From NCBI RefSeq assembly GCF_017355885.1, contig NZ_JAFEUU010000004.1, positions 1 to 64,000 of the forward strand: a stretch of 64,000 bases of DNA, given 5' to 3'. The notes beneath the pieces are model-generated. The model saw only the letters and a list, made by a program, of their open reading frames with translations, did not search any database and had not been told where the DNA came from. Positions within the stretch are counted from its first letter, which is position 1; each line of letters starts with the position of its first letter. The translations under genes and the position numbers were made by a program. The DNA is from Sabulicella rubraurantiaca (lineage in GTDB: Bacteria > Pseudomonadota > Alphaproteobacteria > Acetobacterales > Acetobacteraceae). This document shows, piece by piece, positions 28,338-37,559 of the stretch.

Positions 28338-29096
28338 GTGGATCTCGACTTCAACGGCCGCATCGTGGCGATCACCGGTGCGGCGACCGGCTTCGGTCAG
28401 GCCACGGCGCGCGCCTTCGCCCGTCGCGGGGCTCGTGTCTTCGCGGTGGACCTGGATGCGACGGGCCTCGCCGAAACAGCTTCAGGCTTGCCCCCCATTC
28501 GCAGCACGGCGCTGGACCTGACCGACCATGAGGCGGTCGCCGGCTGGGTCCGCGGCATCGAGGCCGAGGCTGGGCCCATCGGGGTTCTTGTGAACAATGC
28601 GGGCGGCGTGCTCGGCCGGAGTTTCGCGCCGATCGAGGAAGCCAGTTATGCGGACTGGCGGGCGATCCTCGACGTGAATCTCGATGCCGCCTTCGCAATG
28701 GTGAAGGCGGCGACCCCGGGGATGAAGCGCGCCGGAACCGGCCGCATCGTCAACATCAGCTCAGGCGCAGGTCTTCGCGCCTCGCGCACTGGGATCCAGG
28801 CCTATACGAGCGCGAAGCATGGGATGATCGGCTTGACGCGGCAACTCGCCCAGGAACTCGGGCCCTTCGGCATCACCGTGAATGCGGTGGCGCCCGGCCT
28901 GCTCGCGGTTTCCCCTGGCACACGCAAGCAGTGGGACAGCTACGGCGCGGAAGGCCAGAAGCGCGTCATCGAGGGCCTCGCCCTGCGTCGCACGGGCGAG
29001 GCCGAGGACATCGCCAAAGCAGTCATGTTCTTTGCGTCGAACCTGGCGGACTACGTCACTGGCCAGGTGCTTCCCGTCAATGGCGGGTCGTTCTGA
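28338..29096 (+). CDS. SDR-family NAD(P)-dependent oxidoreductase
   Basis: A 252-residue classical short-chain dehydrogenase. The cofactor motif is TGAATGFGQATA. NNAGG, catalytic Ser in NISSGAGL and YTSAK follow, and the end VLPVNGGSF is typical. The GTG start has AGGAG at 9-10 bases. It closely resembles the SDR at 31625 (shared ASRTG, RKQWDSY/RNQWDGY blocks). It lies 70 bases upstream of a Bug receptor in the same direction. The substrate is unknown. Confidence 0.92.
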   Translation: MDLDFNGRIVAITGAATGFGQATARAFARRGARVFAVDLDATGLAETASGLPPIRSTALDLTDHEAVAGWVRGIEAEAGPIGVLVNNAGGVLGRSFAPIEEASYADWRAILDVNLDAAFAMVKAATPGMKRAGTGRIVNISSGAGLRASRTGIQAYTSAKHGMIGLTRQLAQELGPFGITVNAVAPGLLAVSPGTRKQWDSYGAEGQKRVIEGLALRRTGEAEDIAKAVMFFASNLADYVTGQVLPVNGGSF

Positions 29097-29166
29097 CGAT
29101 TTGCTTGCGGCAGAGGCCACGGAACGCTTCTCTTTCTCTCGTTCTCTAGTCTGAAGGACCTTGGCG

Positions 29167-30165
29167 ATGGCGCATGCACCCTCTGCGGCACCGACACGGC
29201 GTCGCATCCTGGCCGGCGGCGCGGCAAGCGCGCTTGGGCTCCCCGCGGTCGCGCAAGGCACTTGGCCGAACCGCCCGATCAAGGTGATCGTGCCCTTCGC
29301 CACCGGTGGCGGCACGGACGTGACCATGCGCCTCCTCGCCCCCAAGCTGGGCGAAGTCCTCGGCCAGAACGTCGTCGTCGAGAACCGCCCTGGCGCAGGA
29401 AGCACGCTTGGCACCGATTTCGTCGCCAAGTCGGCACCGGATGGCTACACCTTCGCGCTCGCCACGCTTTCCTCGACCGGGATCGCGGCCACGCTCTACC
29501 CGAACCTTCCTTATGACCCGGTGCGCGACCTGACGGCCATCGCGCCGACAGTCTTCATCCCGACCAGCCTCGCCGTCGCCACCCGCGGATGGAATGTCCG
29601 GACGCTGGATGCCTTCGTGGCCGCGCTGAAGGCGCGCCCGGGCGCATACTCCTATGGCAGCTCCGGCATCGGGACGACTGGCCATATCGCCAGCGCGAAC
29701 TTCCTGAGCCACGTCGGCGCGCGGGCCGAGCACGTTCCCTATCGCGGTGCCGGTGCCAGCTTCACCGCGCTCATTGCTGGCGAGACACAGTTCACCCACG
29801 ATATCCCGTCACTCCTGAAGCCGTTCCACGAGGCTGGGCAGGCAAAGGTGTTGTTCGTGAACCAGGCCGAGCGCTCGGTGCTGCTGCCGGATGTGCCGAC
29901 CGCAGCCGAGGCAGGGCTGCCGGACTACAAGGCCTATTCGTGGTACGGGATCTTCGGTCCGGCCCAGCTGCCCGCGCCGATCGTCTCGCGCATGGCGGGG
30001 GCAATCGAACAAGCAATGTCCGATCCCGCGCTGTCCGCCCGCTTCCACGAGATGGGCACCCCACCGATGCTGGGATGGACCCCGGAGCGCTTCGCGCGAT
30101 ACGTCGCGGATGAGGTCGTGGCCTGGGCTCCACTGGTCCGCGCCTCCGGCGCGCGGGTCGAGTAG
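29167..30165 (+). CDS. Bug/TctC-family periplasmic solute receptor
   Basis: A 332-residue receptor from the ATG at 29167 (GAAGGA upstream; a TTG two codons earlier is unlikely). The signal region contains RRRILAGGAASALGLPAVAQ with twin Arg. Bug motifs are VPFATGGGTDVTMRLLA, VVENRPGAGSTLG and KSAPDGYTF. It is probably co-transcribed with the SDR upstream and may bind that enzyme's substrate. Confidence 0.92.
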   Translation: MAHAPSAAPTRRRILAGGAASALGLPAVAQGTWPNRPIKVIVPFATGGGTDVTMRLLAPKLGEVLGQNVVVENRPGAGSTLGTDFVAKSAPDGYTFALATLSSTGIAATLYPNLPYDPVRDLTAIAPTVFIPTSLAVATRGWNVRTLDAFVAALKARPGAYSYGSSGIGTTGHIASANFLSHVGARAEHVPYRGAGASFTALIAGETQFTHDIPSLLKPFHEAGQAKVLFVNQAERSVLLPDVPTAAEAGLPDYKAYSWYGIFGPAQLPAPIVSRMAGAIEQAMSDPALSARFHEMGTPPMLGWTPERFARYVADEVVAWAPLVRASGARVE

Positions 30166-30497
30166 CGAGCTGGAAACGCGGAGGGAGCTTACCCACTCCA
30201 GCTCGGTCGGCCATGGACCGGCGCCGCCAGGCACCTACGCTTAAGCCTTCTAGCTGAGTGAAGCGTCAATCTGACTTCCTGTGATCAGGGCAAGGCAGGC
30301 CCGTGACGCGGGCTAATCGCATTAGCGCGCAATGTCTGACAAACTTACGAGATGCTTGTCACCTGTCTGACGACCGATTAGGTTTGCTGATAGGGCTCGA
30401 CCTTGTCCGGGCCTGGGGACGTCTGAGTGGAGAGTGAGACAATGCCCATGCCAGCATGCGGCCTGCCGCAGATCGCCTCGTTTCGTCTGGTGCTCGG
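30166..30497. promoter_or_regulatory. Promoter region of the monooxygenase operon
   Basis: About 330 bases without a gene. They include the operator-like sequence at 30333-30363 and presumably the promoter of the downstream operon. I see no separate small gene. Confidence 0.45.
30333..30363. promoter_or_regulatory. Candidate FadR/GntR-type operator shared with the GntR promoter
   Basis: The sequence has TGTCTGACA (TGTnnnACA) followed by ACTT-N5-ATGCTTGTCA. The blocks ACAAACTT-N5-ATGCTTGTCA also occur at 36351-36373 upstream of the GntR gene. The spacing is identical. This suggests that the same regulator controls both. Confidence 0.5.
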
Positions 30498-31613
30498 ATG
30501 ACTGCTTCTGCCTCTCGCAAGCCGCGTTCCGATGACAATTCGATGCGCTTCGGCACGTTTTGGCCGAAGGCGAAGACCATGCTGCCATCGGCCAAGATCG
30601 CATCGCTCAATCCCGATGCCATGGACCTTGCGAACCACATCGCCCTCGCCCATGCGTGCGAGGAGGTCGGGCTGGATCTGACCTTGATCGGTGATGGCTA
30701 TGCGCCAAGCTCCGAGGAGGCGAGCGGGTTCGGCTTCCAGGACCCATCACTGCATGCCATCGTGCTCACGGCGCCGCTGATGCAGGCAACGAAGCATCTG
30801 GGCATCATCACCACGCTGCACACGCAGTTCTTCCATCCCGTGCAGATCGCACGCTTCGGCTCGCACTTCGACTGGCTGAGCGGCGGTCGCTGGGGCTGGA
30901 ACATCGTCAATGGCTATCGTGACTACGAGGCGAGCCTGTTCGGCATCGACAAGCTGCCCGACAGCGCCAGCCAGTATGATGCGGCCGAGGACGCGGTGCA
31001 GATCATCGAGGGTGTGTGGAACGGCAAGGGCCGTGTTGACTACGACGGCGAGCATTTCCGCGCGCATGGCAAGATGCGCGGTCCCTTCCCTCCCGAGCGC
31101 CCCGTCTTCGTCTGCGCAGCGGCGTCCGAGCGTGGCCGGCGCTTCACCGCAAAGCACTGCGACTTCCTGTTCGCTTCGCCCTCCTCCATGGCAGACATGC
31201 CGGGGGTCAATGCATCCCTCGCAGAGCACACGAAGGAGGCGGGACGGGAGACACCCCCGCGCGTGCTGGCGCTGGCGGACATCCTGGTGCGCGATGAGCC
31301 CGGTGAGGCGGCGCGGCTGATGGAAGACCTGCTCGGCAGCATGGAGGGCGAGGCCGGCCGGAAATGGGCGGCGCAAATGGCGCTGCTGCGCAAGAACCCC
31401 GACACGCCCAGCAAGTTCCCCTACTTCGCCGGCACCGCGGCCGAAGTGGCAGAACAGATTATCGCCGCAAACCGCGATCACGGGGTGAACGGGCTGCTGT
31501 TCCGCATGCCGCTCTGGTCAGCGGAGGAGATGCTCCGGCTGAAGCCCGTCTTCGCACTACTCGAGAGGGCCGGAGTTTGGACCCCGCCGGCCGCCCGCGG
31601 CTATTGCTGGTAA
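30498..31613 (+). CDS. Luciferase-like FMN-dependent monooxygenase
   Basis: A 371-residue LLM-class flavin monooxygenase of the NtaA/RutA/SnaA group, expected to use reduced flavin and oxygen. Recognisable stretches are MRFGTFWPKAKTM near the start, GIITTLHTQFFHPVQIAR, LSGGRWGWNIVNGY and the C-terminal GVNGLLFRMPL. The start is uncertain: ATGs at 30456, 30498 and 30543 are in frame and none has a clear ribosome binding site. It heads an operon with an SDR and an M20 peptidase, suggesting a degradative pathway. The substrate is unknown. Confidence 0.88.
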   Translation: MTASASRKPRSDDNSMRFGTFWPKAKTMLPSAKIASLNPDAMDLANHIALAHACEEVGLDLTLIGDGYAPSSEEASGFGFQDPSLHAIVLTAPLMQATKHLGIITTLHTQFFHPVQIARFGSHFDWLSGGRWGWNIVNGYRDYEASLFGIDKLPDSASQYDAAEDAVQIIEGVWNGKGRVDYDGEHFRAHGKMRGPFPPERPVFVCAAASERGRRFTAKHCDFLFASPSSMADMPGVNASLAEHTKEAGRETPPRVLALADILVRDEPGEAARLMEDLLGSMEGEAGRKWAAQMALLRKNPDTPSKFPYFAGTAAEVAEQIIAANRDHGVNGLLFRMPLWSAEEMLRLKPVFALLERAGVWTPPAARGYCW

Positions 31614-31624
31614 GGGCAACGAGA

Positions 31625-32377
31625 ATGGATATCCGGTTCGACGGACGTGCCGTGCTCGTCAGCGGCGGCGCCCAGGGCATCGGGCGGGCGATCTGCGTCG
31701 CGTTTCGCGACAGCGGCGCCCGCGTGCATGTGGTCGATCGCGATCCCCGTGTGGAGGAAGCCGCGCGGGAGATGGGAATCACCGCGCATGTCGCCGACCT
31801 GACGGACCAGGCGGCGGCTGCGGCGGTGGTTCAGGACGTCGTCGCGCAGGAGGGCTGCCTCGACGTGCTGGCCCTCGCCGCTGGCGGGCCGCTCGGATTC
31901 AGCGGACTCAGCCTGGCCGAGATCACGGACGAGAACTGGGACCGCATCATGGATGCGAATGTGAAGTGCGGGCTGTGGCTGTCGCAGGCCGCTGCACCCG
32001 TGATGGCAAGGGCCGGCTGGGGGCGGATCGTGCTCATCTCCTCGGGTGCGGCGATGCGCGCGAGCCGCACCGGGCTACACGCCTACACCGCTGCCAAGCA
32101 CGCCGTGATCGGCTTGACCCGTCAGCTTTCGGTTGGGCTTGGGCGACAGGGCATCACGGTGAACTCCGTGGCTCCCGGGTTGATCCTGTCTGGTCCCGAT
32201 GCGCGCAACCAGTGGGACGGCTATAGTGAGGAGAAGAAGGCACAGCTCCTCTCGGGTCTCAGCACCGGGCGGCTCAGCCGGGCTGAGGATATTGCCCATG
32301 CGACGCTGTTCCTGGCCAGCGAACAGGCGGCCTCGATCACCGGCCAAGTCCTGGCGGTCGACGGAGGGCGCATATGA
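31625..32377 (+). CDS. SDR-family oxidoreductase
   Basis: A 250-residue short-chain dehydrogenase. It has SGGAQGIGRA for the cofactor, the catalytic Ser in LISSGAAM, YTAAK and the C-terminal VLAVDGGRI. The usual NNAG motif is LAAGG, so the conserved Asn of that motif is missing. It starts 11 bases after the monooxygenase and its stop overlaps the M20 peptidase start (ATGA). It is a paralogue of the SDR at 28338. Confidence 0.9.
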   Translation: MDIRFDGRAVLVSGGAQGIGRAICVAFRDSGARVHVVDRDPRVEEAAREMGITAHVADLTDQAAAAAVVQDVVAQEGCLDVLALAAGGPLGFSGLSLAEITDENWDRIMDANVKCGLWLSQAAAPVMARAGWGRIVLISSGAAMRASRTGLHAYTAAKHAVIGLTRQLSVGLGRQGITVNSVAPGLILSGPDARNQWDGYSEEKKAQLLSGLSTGRLSRAEDIAHATLFLASEQAASITGQVLAVDGGRI

Positions 32378-33732
32378 GCCTCGGTCCCGTCCTCGCCCAT
32401 ATCGACGCCAACCGGGATGGCTTCGTGCGGCGCCTGATCGAGTATGTGCGGCATCCCTCGATCAGCGCGCAGAATATCGGCATTCAGGAGGTGTCGAAGC
32501 TCCTTGTCGGAATGCTGAAGGGTCTCGACCTGGCCGCGGAGGTCATCCCGACCCATGGGCATCCCATGGTGTTCGCTCGATGGGACGGCGCACCGGGCAA
32601 GCCCACCGTGCTCCTCTACGGTCACTACGACGTGCAGCCACCCGAACCGCTGGAGAAATGGACCTCCCCGCCCTTCGAGCCGACGATCCGCGACGGCCGG
32701 ATCTATGCTCGCGGTGTTGGGGACAACAAGGGGCAGCATTTCGCGCAGTTGATGGCGATCGAATCCCACCTCGCCGTGCATGGGCGGCTGCCCTGCAACG
32801 TCGTGATGTTGCTGGAAGGCGAGGAGGAGATCGGCAGTCCTCACTGCGCCGAGTTCGTGCGCGCCAATCGCGACCTGCTGAAGGCGGATCTGGTGATCAC
32901 GGCGGATGGGCCGATGCATCCCTCAGGCGTGCCGATCATTTCCTTCGGCGTGCGCGGCGTGGCGAAGTTCGAGTTGCGGGCGCGCACCGCGAAGCGCGAC
33001 GCGCATTCGGGCAATTTTGGCAACATCCTGCCCAACGCGATCTGGAAGCTCGTGCATCTTCTCGGCACCATGAAGGATGCCACCGGCACGATCACGATCG
33101 ACGGTCTTCACGACAACATCGTGCCACCGACCGACCTCGATCGGGCGGCAGTTGCACGCCTGCCGCTCGATCTGCCGGCGCTACAGGAAGAGCTAGGGTT
33201 CACGGAACTCGATGCGCCGCAGGACCGAGGCTTCTACGAACGCCTGATGTTCCATCCGACGCTAACCATCAACGGCTTCCACGGCGGCTATGGAGGGCCC
33301 GGACCCAAGACGGTTCTGCCGGCCGAGGCGACGGTGAAGTGCGACATACGCCTGGTGGAAGGGCAGACGCCGGACGATGTCCTCGCCAAGGTCGCCGCGC
33401 ATGTGCGCAAGCACGCGCCGGATGTGACCTTTATCCCGGGCGGCGGGATGCTGCCCTCACGCGTTCCACTCGACATGCCTTTCGCGGCGAAGCTGCGCGA
33501 GGCTGTTGCGGTCGGACAGGGCGCGGAGCCGCTGATCTATCCAAGCCTTGGCGGCAGCCTGCCCGACTATGTGTTTACGAAAATCCTCGGCACACCAGCG
33601 GTGCAGATCCCTTATGCCAACGCCGACGAAGCGAACCATGCTCCGAACGAGAACCTGACGCTCGACTGCTTCCACAAGGGGATCCGCACTGGCGCGGCGC
33701 TGCTGGCGCATCTGGGGGATGGCGCGACCTGA
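32374..33732 (+). CDS. M20-family metallopeptidase/deacylase
   Basis: A 452-residue M20 peptidase of the dipeptidase/ArgE-DapE type. The metal site is visible: H84 and D86 in LLYGHYDVQPP, D117 in GVGDNKG, and EGEEEIGS near 149-155 with the catalytic Glu. A lid or dimerisation domain is inserted (about 195-335). It probably cleaves an amide bond of the operon's substrate. The start overlaps the SDR stop by 4 bases. Two hairpins follow its stop. Confidence 0.92.
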   Translation: MSLGPVLAHIDANRDGFVRRLIEYVRHPSISAQNIGIQEVSKLLVGMLKGLDLAAEVIPTHGHPMVFARWDGAPGKPTVLLYGHYDVQPPEPLEKWTSPPFEPTIRDGRIYARGVGDNKGQHFAQLMAIESHLAVHGRLPCNVVMLLEGEEEIGSPHCAEFVRANRDLLKADLVITADGPMHPSGVPIISFGVRGVAKFELRARTAKRDAHSGNFGNILPNAIWKLVHLLGTMKDATGTITIDGLHDNIVPPTDLDRAAVARLPLDLPALQEELGFTELDAPQDRGFYERLMFHPTLTINGFHGGYGGPGPKTVLPAEATVKCDIRLVEGQTPDDVLAKVAAHVRKHAPDVTFIPGGGMLPSRVPLDMPFAAKLREAVAVGQGAEPLIYPSLGGSLPDYVFTKILGTPAVQIPYANADEANHAPNENLTLDCFHKGIRTGAALLAHLGDGAT

Positions 33733-33739
33733 AGAAGAC

Positions 33740-33764
33740 GGGGGAGGTACCAGGCCCCTCCCCC
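33740..33764. terminator. Hairpin GGGGGAGG / CCTCCCCC
   Basis: A perfect 8-bp GC stem with a 9-base loop lies 8 bases past the M20 stop, between convergent genes. No long T-tract follows. Confidence 0.5.
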
Positions 33765-33780
33765 TCCAGACTTTCCGCAG

Positions 33781-33808
33781 CCAGGAGGGGGACTGACCCC
33801 GCTCCTGG
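33781..33808. terminator. Strong hairpin between convergent genes
   Basis: CCAGGAG pairs with CTCCTGG and GGGG with CCCC inside it, with one bulged G and loop ACTGA. Only five bases separate it from the end of the M28-like gene, so it probably terminates that transcript or both. Confidence 0.55.
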
Positions 33809-33813
33809 CACCG

Positions 33814-35496
33814 TCACTCGGCCAAGGCGCTCAACGCCTCCCGCAATGAATGCGCCACGCGGTTCCGGGCCTGCCGGGCCGACACCGCATACAGCCTTGC
33901 CTCATCTGTTCCCGGTGTCGCAGCCGCCAGGCGCCTGAGCGGTTCGAGCACAGGCCAAGCAGGCAGCGGCATTGCGGGGTCATGAGTGAAGCGGTCACCA
34001 TTCGTGTAGTCGAGCGGCACGAGCGCGCGCGACAGCCGGATCAGCGCTGCGTTCAGGCGATCCTCAGGCCAAGTCGCATGGGCCCGAGACAGCGCCTCCA
34101 CCAGCTTCGCGACGGCCGCCTGTAGCCCATCGATGGGCACGTCACGAATCGCCGCCGCGCCAAGCTTGCCGAGCTCCACCTGAAGTGCAGCGAGCTGCGC
34201 GGCATGGTCGATCGGCAGCACCGCATCGGTCAGCAGGTGATAAAGGATCTCGAGGTAGATGCGTGCATCGCGCGCGAGGTTTTCGGGATCGATCTTGTCG
34301 AGCAGATCATCCGGCGTGTGCCACCACCAGCCCAGCGCATGGCGCAGCTTTACCTTGCCTGGCATCTGCTCGCTGAAGGCCATGAACATCGCCGGGATGC
34401 CGATGCCCCAGAAGCTTTCGTCGCCGCCACGACCGATGCGCTTGGCGCGCAAGGACTGACCCGACTGCCTCGCAATGACGTCAGCGGCAAGCGCGTGCAA
34501 CTCGATTGCCGTCGGGGCCTCGGAGAGGACGCTGGCGCCGGCCGCACCCACGCTGTCGATGTTCACATGCGCAGCGCAGCGACGCTCGAGTTCATCCCAA
34601 TGCGTATCCGCATACCAGGCAGAGCTGGAGTAGCGGCCGTGGGAATGGCCGGACCAGAAACACAGCCGCAATCCGCGGCGCCAAGCCGTCCGCGACTGCG
34701 CACAAAGCCGCGCCACCTCCATCATGGTGATGTTGGCGGTGCCGTTGTCCATCACTCCGTGGTACCAGGTGTCGTGATGGCCAGAGAACAGGATGAAGGG
34801 CTCATCCTTGGCCGTTGGATCGGCGGGCAGTTCCGCAACCAGGATCGGCGTCTTGCGCCAGCCGGTGTCGACCTCCGCGAAGAGGATCACGGCAGGAGCT
34901 TCGCCTCGCTCCAGCGCCTCGCGCAACGTACTGCCATCGGCCTCCGAGACGGTACAGGCGATGGTAGTCGGCAAATTTGCAACGGTCTGGTCGGACGGAT
35001 TGCCCCAGACCGGGGAAAGGCACATCTCGTGCAGATGCTCGTGCGGGCTGATATTCAGCTGACCGATAGCGCCAGCGCGCGAGGCACGTAGCGCCAGCGG
35101 CGGCGTCGCGATGCCCTCGGCGAGCACGATGCATCCCCGCACATCCTTGCCACGGAAATCCGCCTCGCTTCCCTCGCCGACATAGACCAGGGGGCCGGTC
35201 ACGCCACCTGCCGGCGAGGGACGCGACATGGAATGCGTGATGGCCTTCAGCTCACGGCCATCGGCAAGGACACGCGCTGGGCCAGGCAGGCTGATATAGG
35301 CGTCGTGTTCGACCAGCGTGGTGGCAAATCCGTAGCCATCCATCACCCGACGGATATAGGCGAGGCTCTCGGCCTCTTCGGCTGTGCCGCTCAGCTTCAC
35401 ATAGCGCGCGATATGCGTCAGGTGACGCATCATCCCCGCTGCGTCCACACGATCGGTCGCCACGGCGCGCGTGGCCGCGGCCACAGTGCTGGCCAT
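33814..35496 (-). CDS. M28-family peptidase homologue with PA-type insert
   Basis: A 560-residue protein from the ATG at 35496 (GAGGAG upstream). A protease-associated-like domain spans about 90-230. The metal region has SGHHDTWYHGVMDNGTANI, a later Asp in NIDSVGAAG and the final His in WWHTPDDLLDKID. The usual adjacent Glu pair after the beta-strand is absent: the stretch reads CFWSGHSHGRYSSSAWY. Activity may rely on His ligands or be lost. No signal peptide is seen. It is 208 bases downstream of the GntR start region and follows that gene in the same direction order: GntR gene lies upstream at 36288-35542. Confidence 0.82.
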   Translation of the reverse strand: MASTVAAATRAVATDRVDAAGMMRHLTHIARYVKLSGTAEEAESLAYIRRVMDGYGFATTLVEHDAYISLPGPARVLADGRELKAITHSMSRPSPAGGVTGPLVYVGEGSEADFRGKDVRGCIVLAEGIATPPLALRASRAGAIGQLNISPHEHLHEMCLSPVWGNPSDQTVANLPTTIACTVSEADGSTLREALERGEAPAVILFAEVDTGWRKTPILVAELPADPTAKDEPFILFSGHHDTWYHGVMDNGTANITMMEVARLCAQSRTAWRRGLRLCFWSGHSHGRYSSSAWYADTHWDELERRCAAHVNIDSVGAAGASVLSEAPTAIELHALAADVIARQSGQSLRAKRIGRGGDESFWGIGIPAMFMAFSEQMPGKVKLRHALGWWWHTPDDLLDKIDPENLARDARIYLEILYHLLTDAVLPIDHAAQLAALQVELGKLGAAAIRDVPIDGLQAAVAKLVEALSRAHATWPEDRLNAALIRLSRALVPLDYTNGDRFTHDPAMPLPAWPVLEPLRRLAAATPGTDEARLYAVSARQARNRVAHSLREALSALAE

Positions 35497-35541
35497 GCTG
35501 TGTCTCCTCAAGATAAGTCCTGCGGCCTCAGCCGCGTTACG

Positions 35542-36288
35542 TCAGACGAGAGGAAGGGCCGATGCGTCCGTGCTGCCGGGCAGCCGATAGCCGGCCTCCA
35601 CGATGCCGCGCGCGCGCGTGCCGACCGCAGCGAGATGCTCGGTCCAGAGCCGTTCGGTGAGCGCCTCGTCCCCTGCGATGATGGCTTTCATCATGTTGCG
35701 CAGCGCTGCGAAGGTCATCCGATTGCGGCTGCGCTCATGCAGCGAGATGAAACGGATCAGCGCGATGCGGTTGTGCAGCGCCTGGAGGTTCTCCGCGAGA
35801 TACGGATTGCCACTGCCCGACGCCACGGCGCGGTAATAAGCGCTGCCGGCTTCGAGAAGCTCGAGCGGAGTGCCGCTTTCGCGCAGATCCTCCAGCCGCT
35901 TCATCGTCGCCTTCAGGGCAGCGACGTCCTCCGGGCGGCGCAGCCGGGCGAACTGGCGCGCGGCGAAGCTCTCGAGCACGCCGCGCAGCGCATAAAGATG
36001 GTCCACTTCCTCGGGCGTCAGCACGGCAACGACGGGCCCACGATGCGGCATGGTGGAGATCAGGCCTTCCGCCTCCAGCACGCGCAGAGCCTCGCGAAGC
36101 GATGGGCGGCTGACGCCGGTCAGTTCGCACAGCTCTCGCTCGCGGAGCTGCTGCCCAGGACGGAACCGGCCGGTGATGATGGCGAGGCGCAGGCGATCGG
36201 CGACAAGCGAGCGCAGGCTGACGGCCTGCCCAGCGACAAGCAGCGCGCCGTCCTTCATGCCTTCGAGCTGATCTGCCGGTCCGTGCAT
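35542..36288 (-). CDS. GntR-family transcriptional regulator, FadR (FCD) type
   Basis: A 248-residue regulator. The N-terminal winged HTH (about 25-90) has LREREL, GVSRPSLREALRVLEAEGLI. The C-terminal FCD domain (about 95-230) has LYALRGVLESFAARQFAR and the metal-binding His/Asp pattern with H-E-R-S and EHLAAV. Ligands of this class are small organic acids. It precedes the M28-like gene on the minus strand with a 45-base gap. A candidate operator lies upstream and a similar one lies before the monooxygenase operon, suggesting autoregulation and a shared regulon. Confidence 0.92.
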   Translation of the reverse strand: MHGPADQLEGMKDGALLVAGQAVSLRSLVADRLRLAIITGRFRPGQQLRERELCELTGVSRPSLREALRVLEAEGLISTMPHRGPVVAVLTPEEVDHLYALRGVLESFAARQFARLRRPEDVAALKATMKRLEDLRESGTPLELLEAGSAYYRAVASGSGNPYLAENLQALHNRIALIRFISLHERSRNRMTFAALRNMMKAIIAGDEALTERLWTEHLAAVGTRARGIVEAGYRLPGSTDASALPLV

Positions 36289-36343
36289 GAACGCCCCTTA
36301 GCCGACTGCTCCGGAGACTGATACCCCGCGCGCCCTGTAAGAT

Positions 36344-36373
36344 TGTCCTACAAACTTCAAATATGCTTGTCAA
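36344..36373. promoter_or_regulatory. Candidate operator upstream of the GntR gene
   Basis: TTGTCCTACAA fits the FadR-family pattern TnGTnnnACnA. It runs into ACAAACTT-N5-ATGCTTGTCA, the blocks shared with 30338-30360. It lies about 60 bases upstream of the GntR start and 180 bases upstream of the divergent Bug gene. Confidence 0.5.
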
Positions 36374-36554
36374 TCTGTTGCGGCGACCCTAGCGTGCATC
36401 AATGCTGGATCACAAGCGAAGCGACCTGCCATGACTCGGTCCTACGGGCGCCTGCGCATCGGGTCCTTCGTGCAGCGATGGATTTTGGCGACATGCGCGA
36501 AAGAGCGCCTTCAGGGAGCGCCGGCCGACTGCGAGGCCAAGTGAGGAGACCCGA

Positions 36555-37559
36555 ATGACCAAAGCGAGAATGCAGCCGGGCCGGCGCCAGGCTCTGAAGG
36601 GCGCCGCGGCGATGATTGGTGGTGTGGTATCTCAGCCTGCCATCGCACAGACCGACGAATTCCCGAGCCGTCCGATCCGTCTCGTGGTTGCCTATCCGCC
36701 CGGCAACGTGTCGGACCTTGTTGCCCGCTTCGTCGCCGAGCGGATGATGCCGGTCCTTGGACAGCCGGTGGTGGTGGATAATCGCGGTGGCGCCGGCGGA
36801 ACCATCGGAACCGAGCACATCGCGCGCAGTGCGTCCGACGGCTATACAGTCGGCATCGCCAATGCCGGGCCGCTGACCATCGCGCCCAGCCTCTACCCCA
36901 ACCTCCCATACGATCCGGTGCGCGACTTCTCGCAGGTCGGGCCGCTCGCCATCGGCGCGCATCTGTTCGTCGTGCATCCCTCCCTTCCCGTGAACGACAT
37001 CCAGGGGCTGGTCGCCTATGCGCGGGCCAATCCTGGGCGGATCTTCTATGGGTCCTCGGGCAATGGCTCGACGCAGCATCTGGCCATGGCGCTGTTCCAG
37101 ACGCTGACGGGAGTGGAGCTGACGCATGCGCCCTATCGCGGCTCGGCCGCTGCGATGAACGACCTGCTGGCCGGCCAGCTTCAGCTCGCCTCGGATACGC
37201 TTTCGGCGACCACGGGGCTTGTGCGGTCGGGCCGCCTCCGCGCCCTGGGCGTGACATCGAAGCAGCGCTCAGACTTCGTGCCGGACATCAAGCCAATCGC
37301 CGAGCAAGGTGTGCCGGACTATGACTTCTATGGCTGGATCGCGCTCATGGGTCCGGCTGGCCTACCAGCCAGGGTACGCCAGAAGCTGGCCGACGCCGTG
37401 GCGGCGGTGACCCGGCAGCCCGATTTTGCCGAGCGCATGGCGCAGTTCGGCCTTTCGCCGATGACGCAGTCGCCTGAGGAACTGGAACAGTTCATCCGCT
37501 TCGACGCAGATCGCTGGCGCCGGGTCATCACCACGTCGGGAATTCGGATCGACGGCTGA
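36555..37559 (+). CDS. Bug/TctC-family periplasmic solute receptor
   Basis: A 334-residue receptor with a signal segment GRRQALKGAAAMIGGVVSQP ending near AIAQ. Bug motifs are VAYPPGNVSDLVARFV, VVDNRGGAGGTIG and RSASDGYTV. It is divergent from the GntR gene, and the candidate operator lies between them, so the two may be co-regulated. A short GAGGAGACCCG precedes the ATG. Confidence 0.92.
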   Translation: MTKARMQPGRRQALKGAAAMIGGVVSQPAIAQTDEFPSRPIRLVVAYPPGNVSDLVARFVAERMMPVLGQPVVVDNRGGAGGTIGTEHIARSASDGYTVGIANAGPLTIAPSLYPNLPYDPVRDFSQVGPLAIGAHLFVVHPSLPVNDIQGLVAYARANPGRIFYGSSGNGSTQHLAMALFQTLTGVELTHAPYRGSAAAMNDLLAGQLQLASDTLSATTGLVRSGRLRALGVTSKQRSDFVPDIKPIAEQGVPDYDFYGWIALMGPAGLPARVRQKLADAVAAVTRQPDFAERMAQFGLSPMTQSPEELEQFIRFDADRWRRVITTSGIRIDG

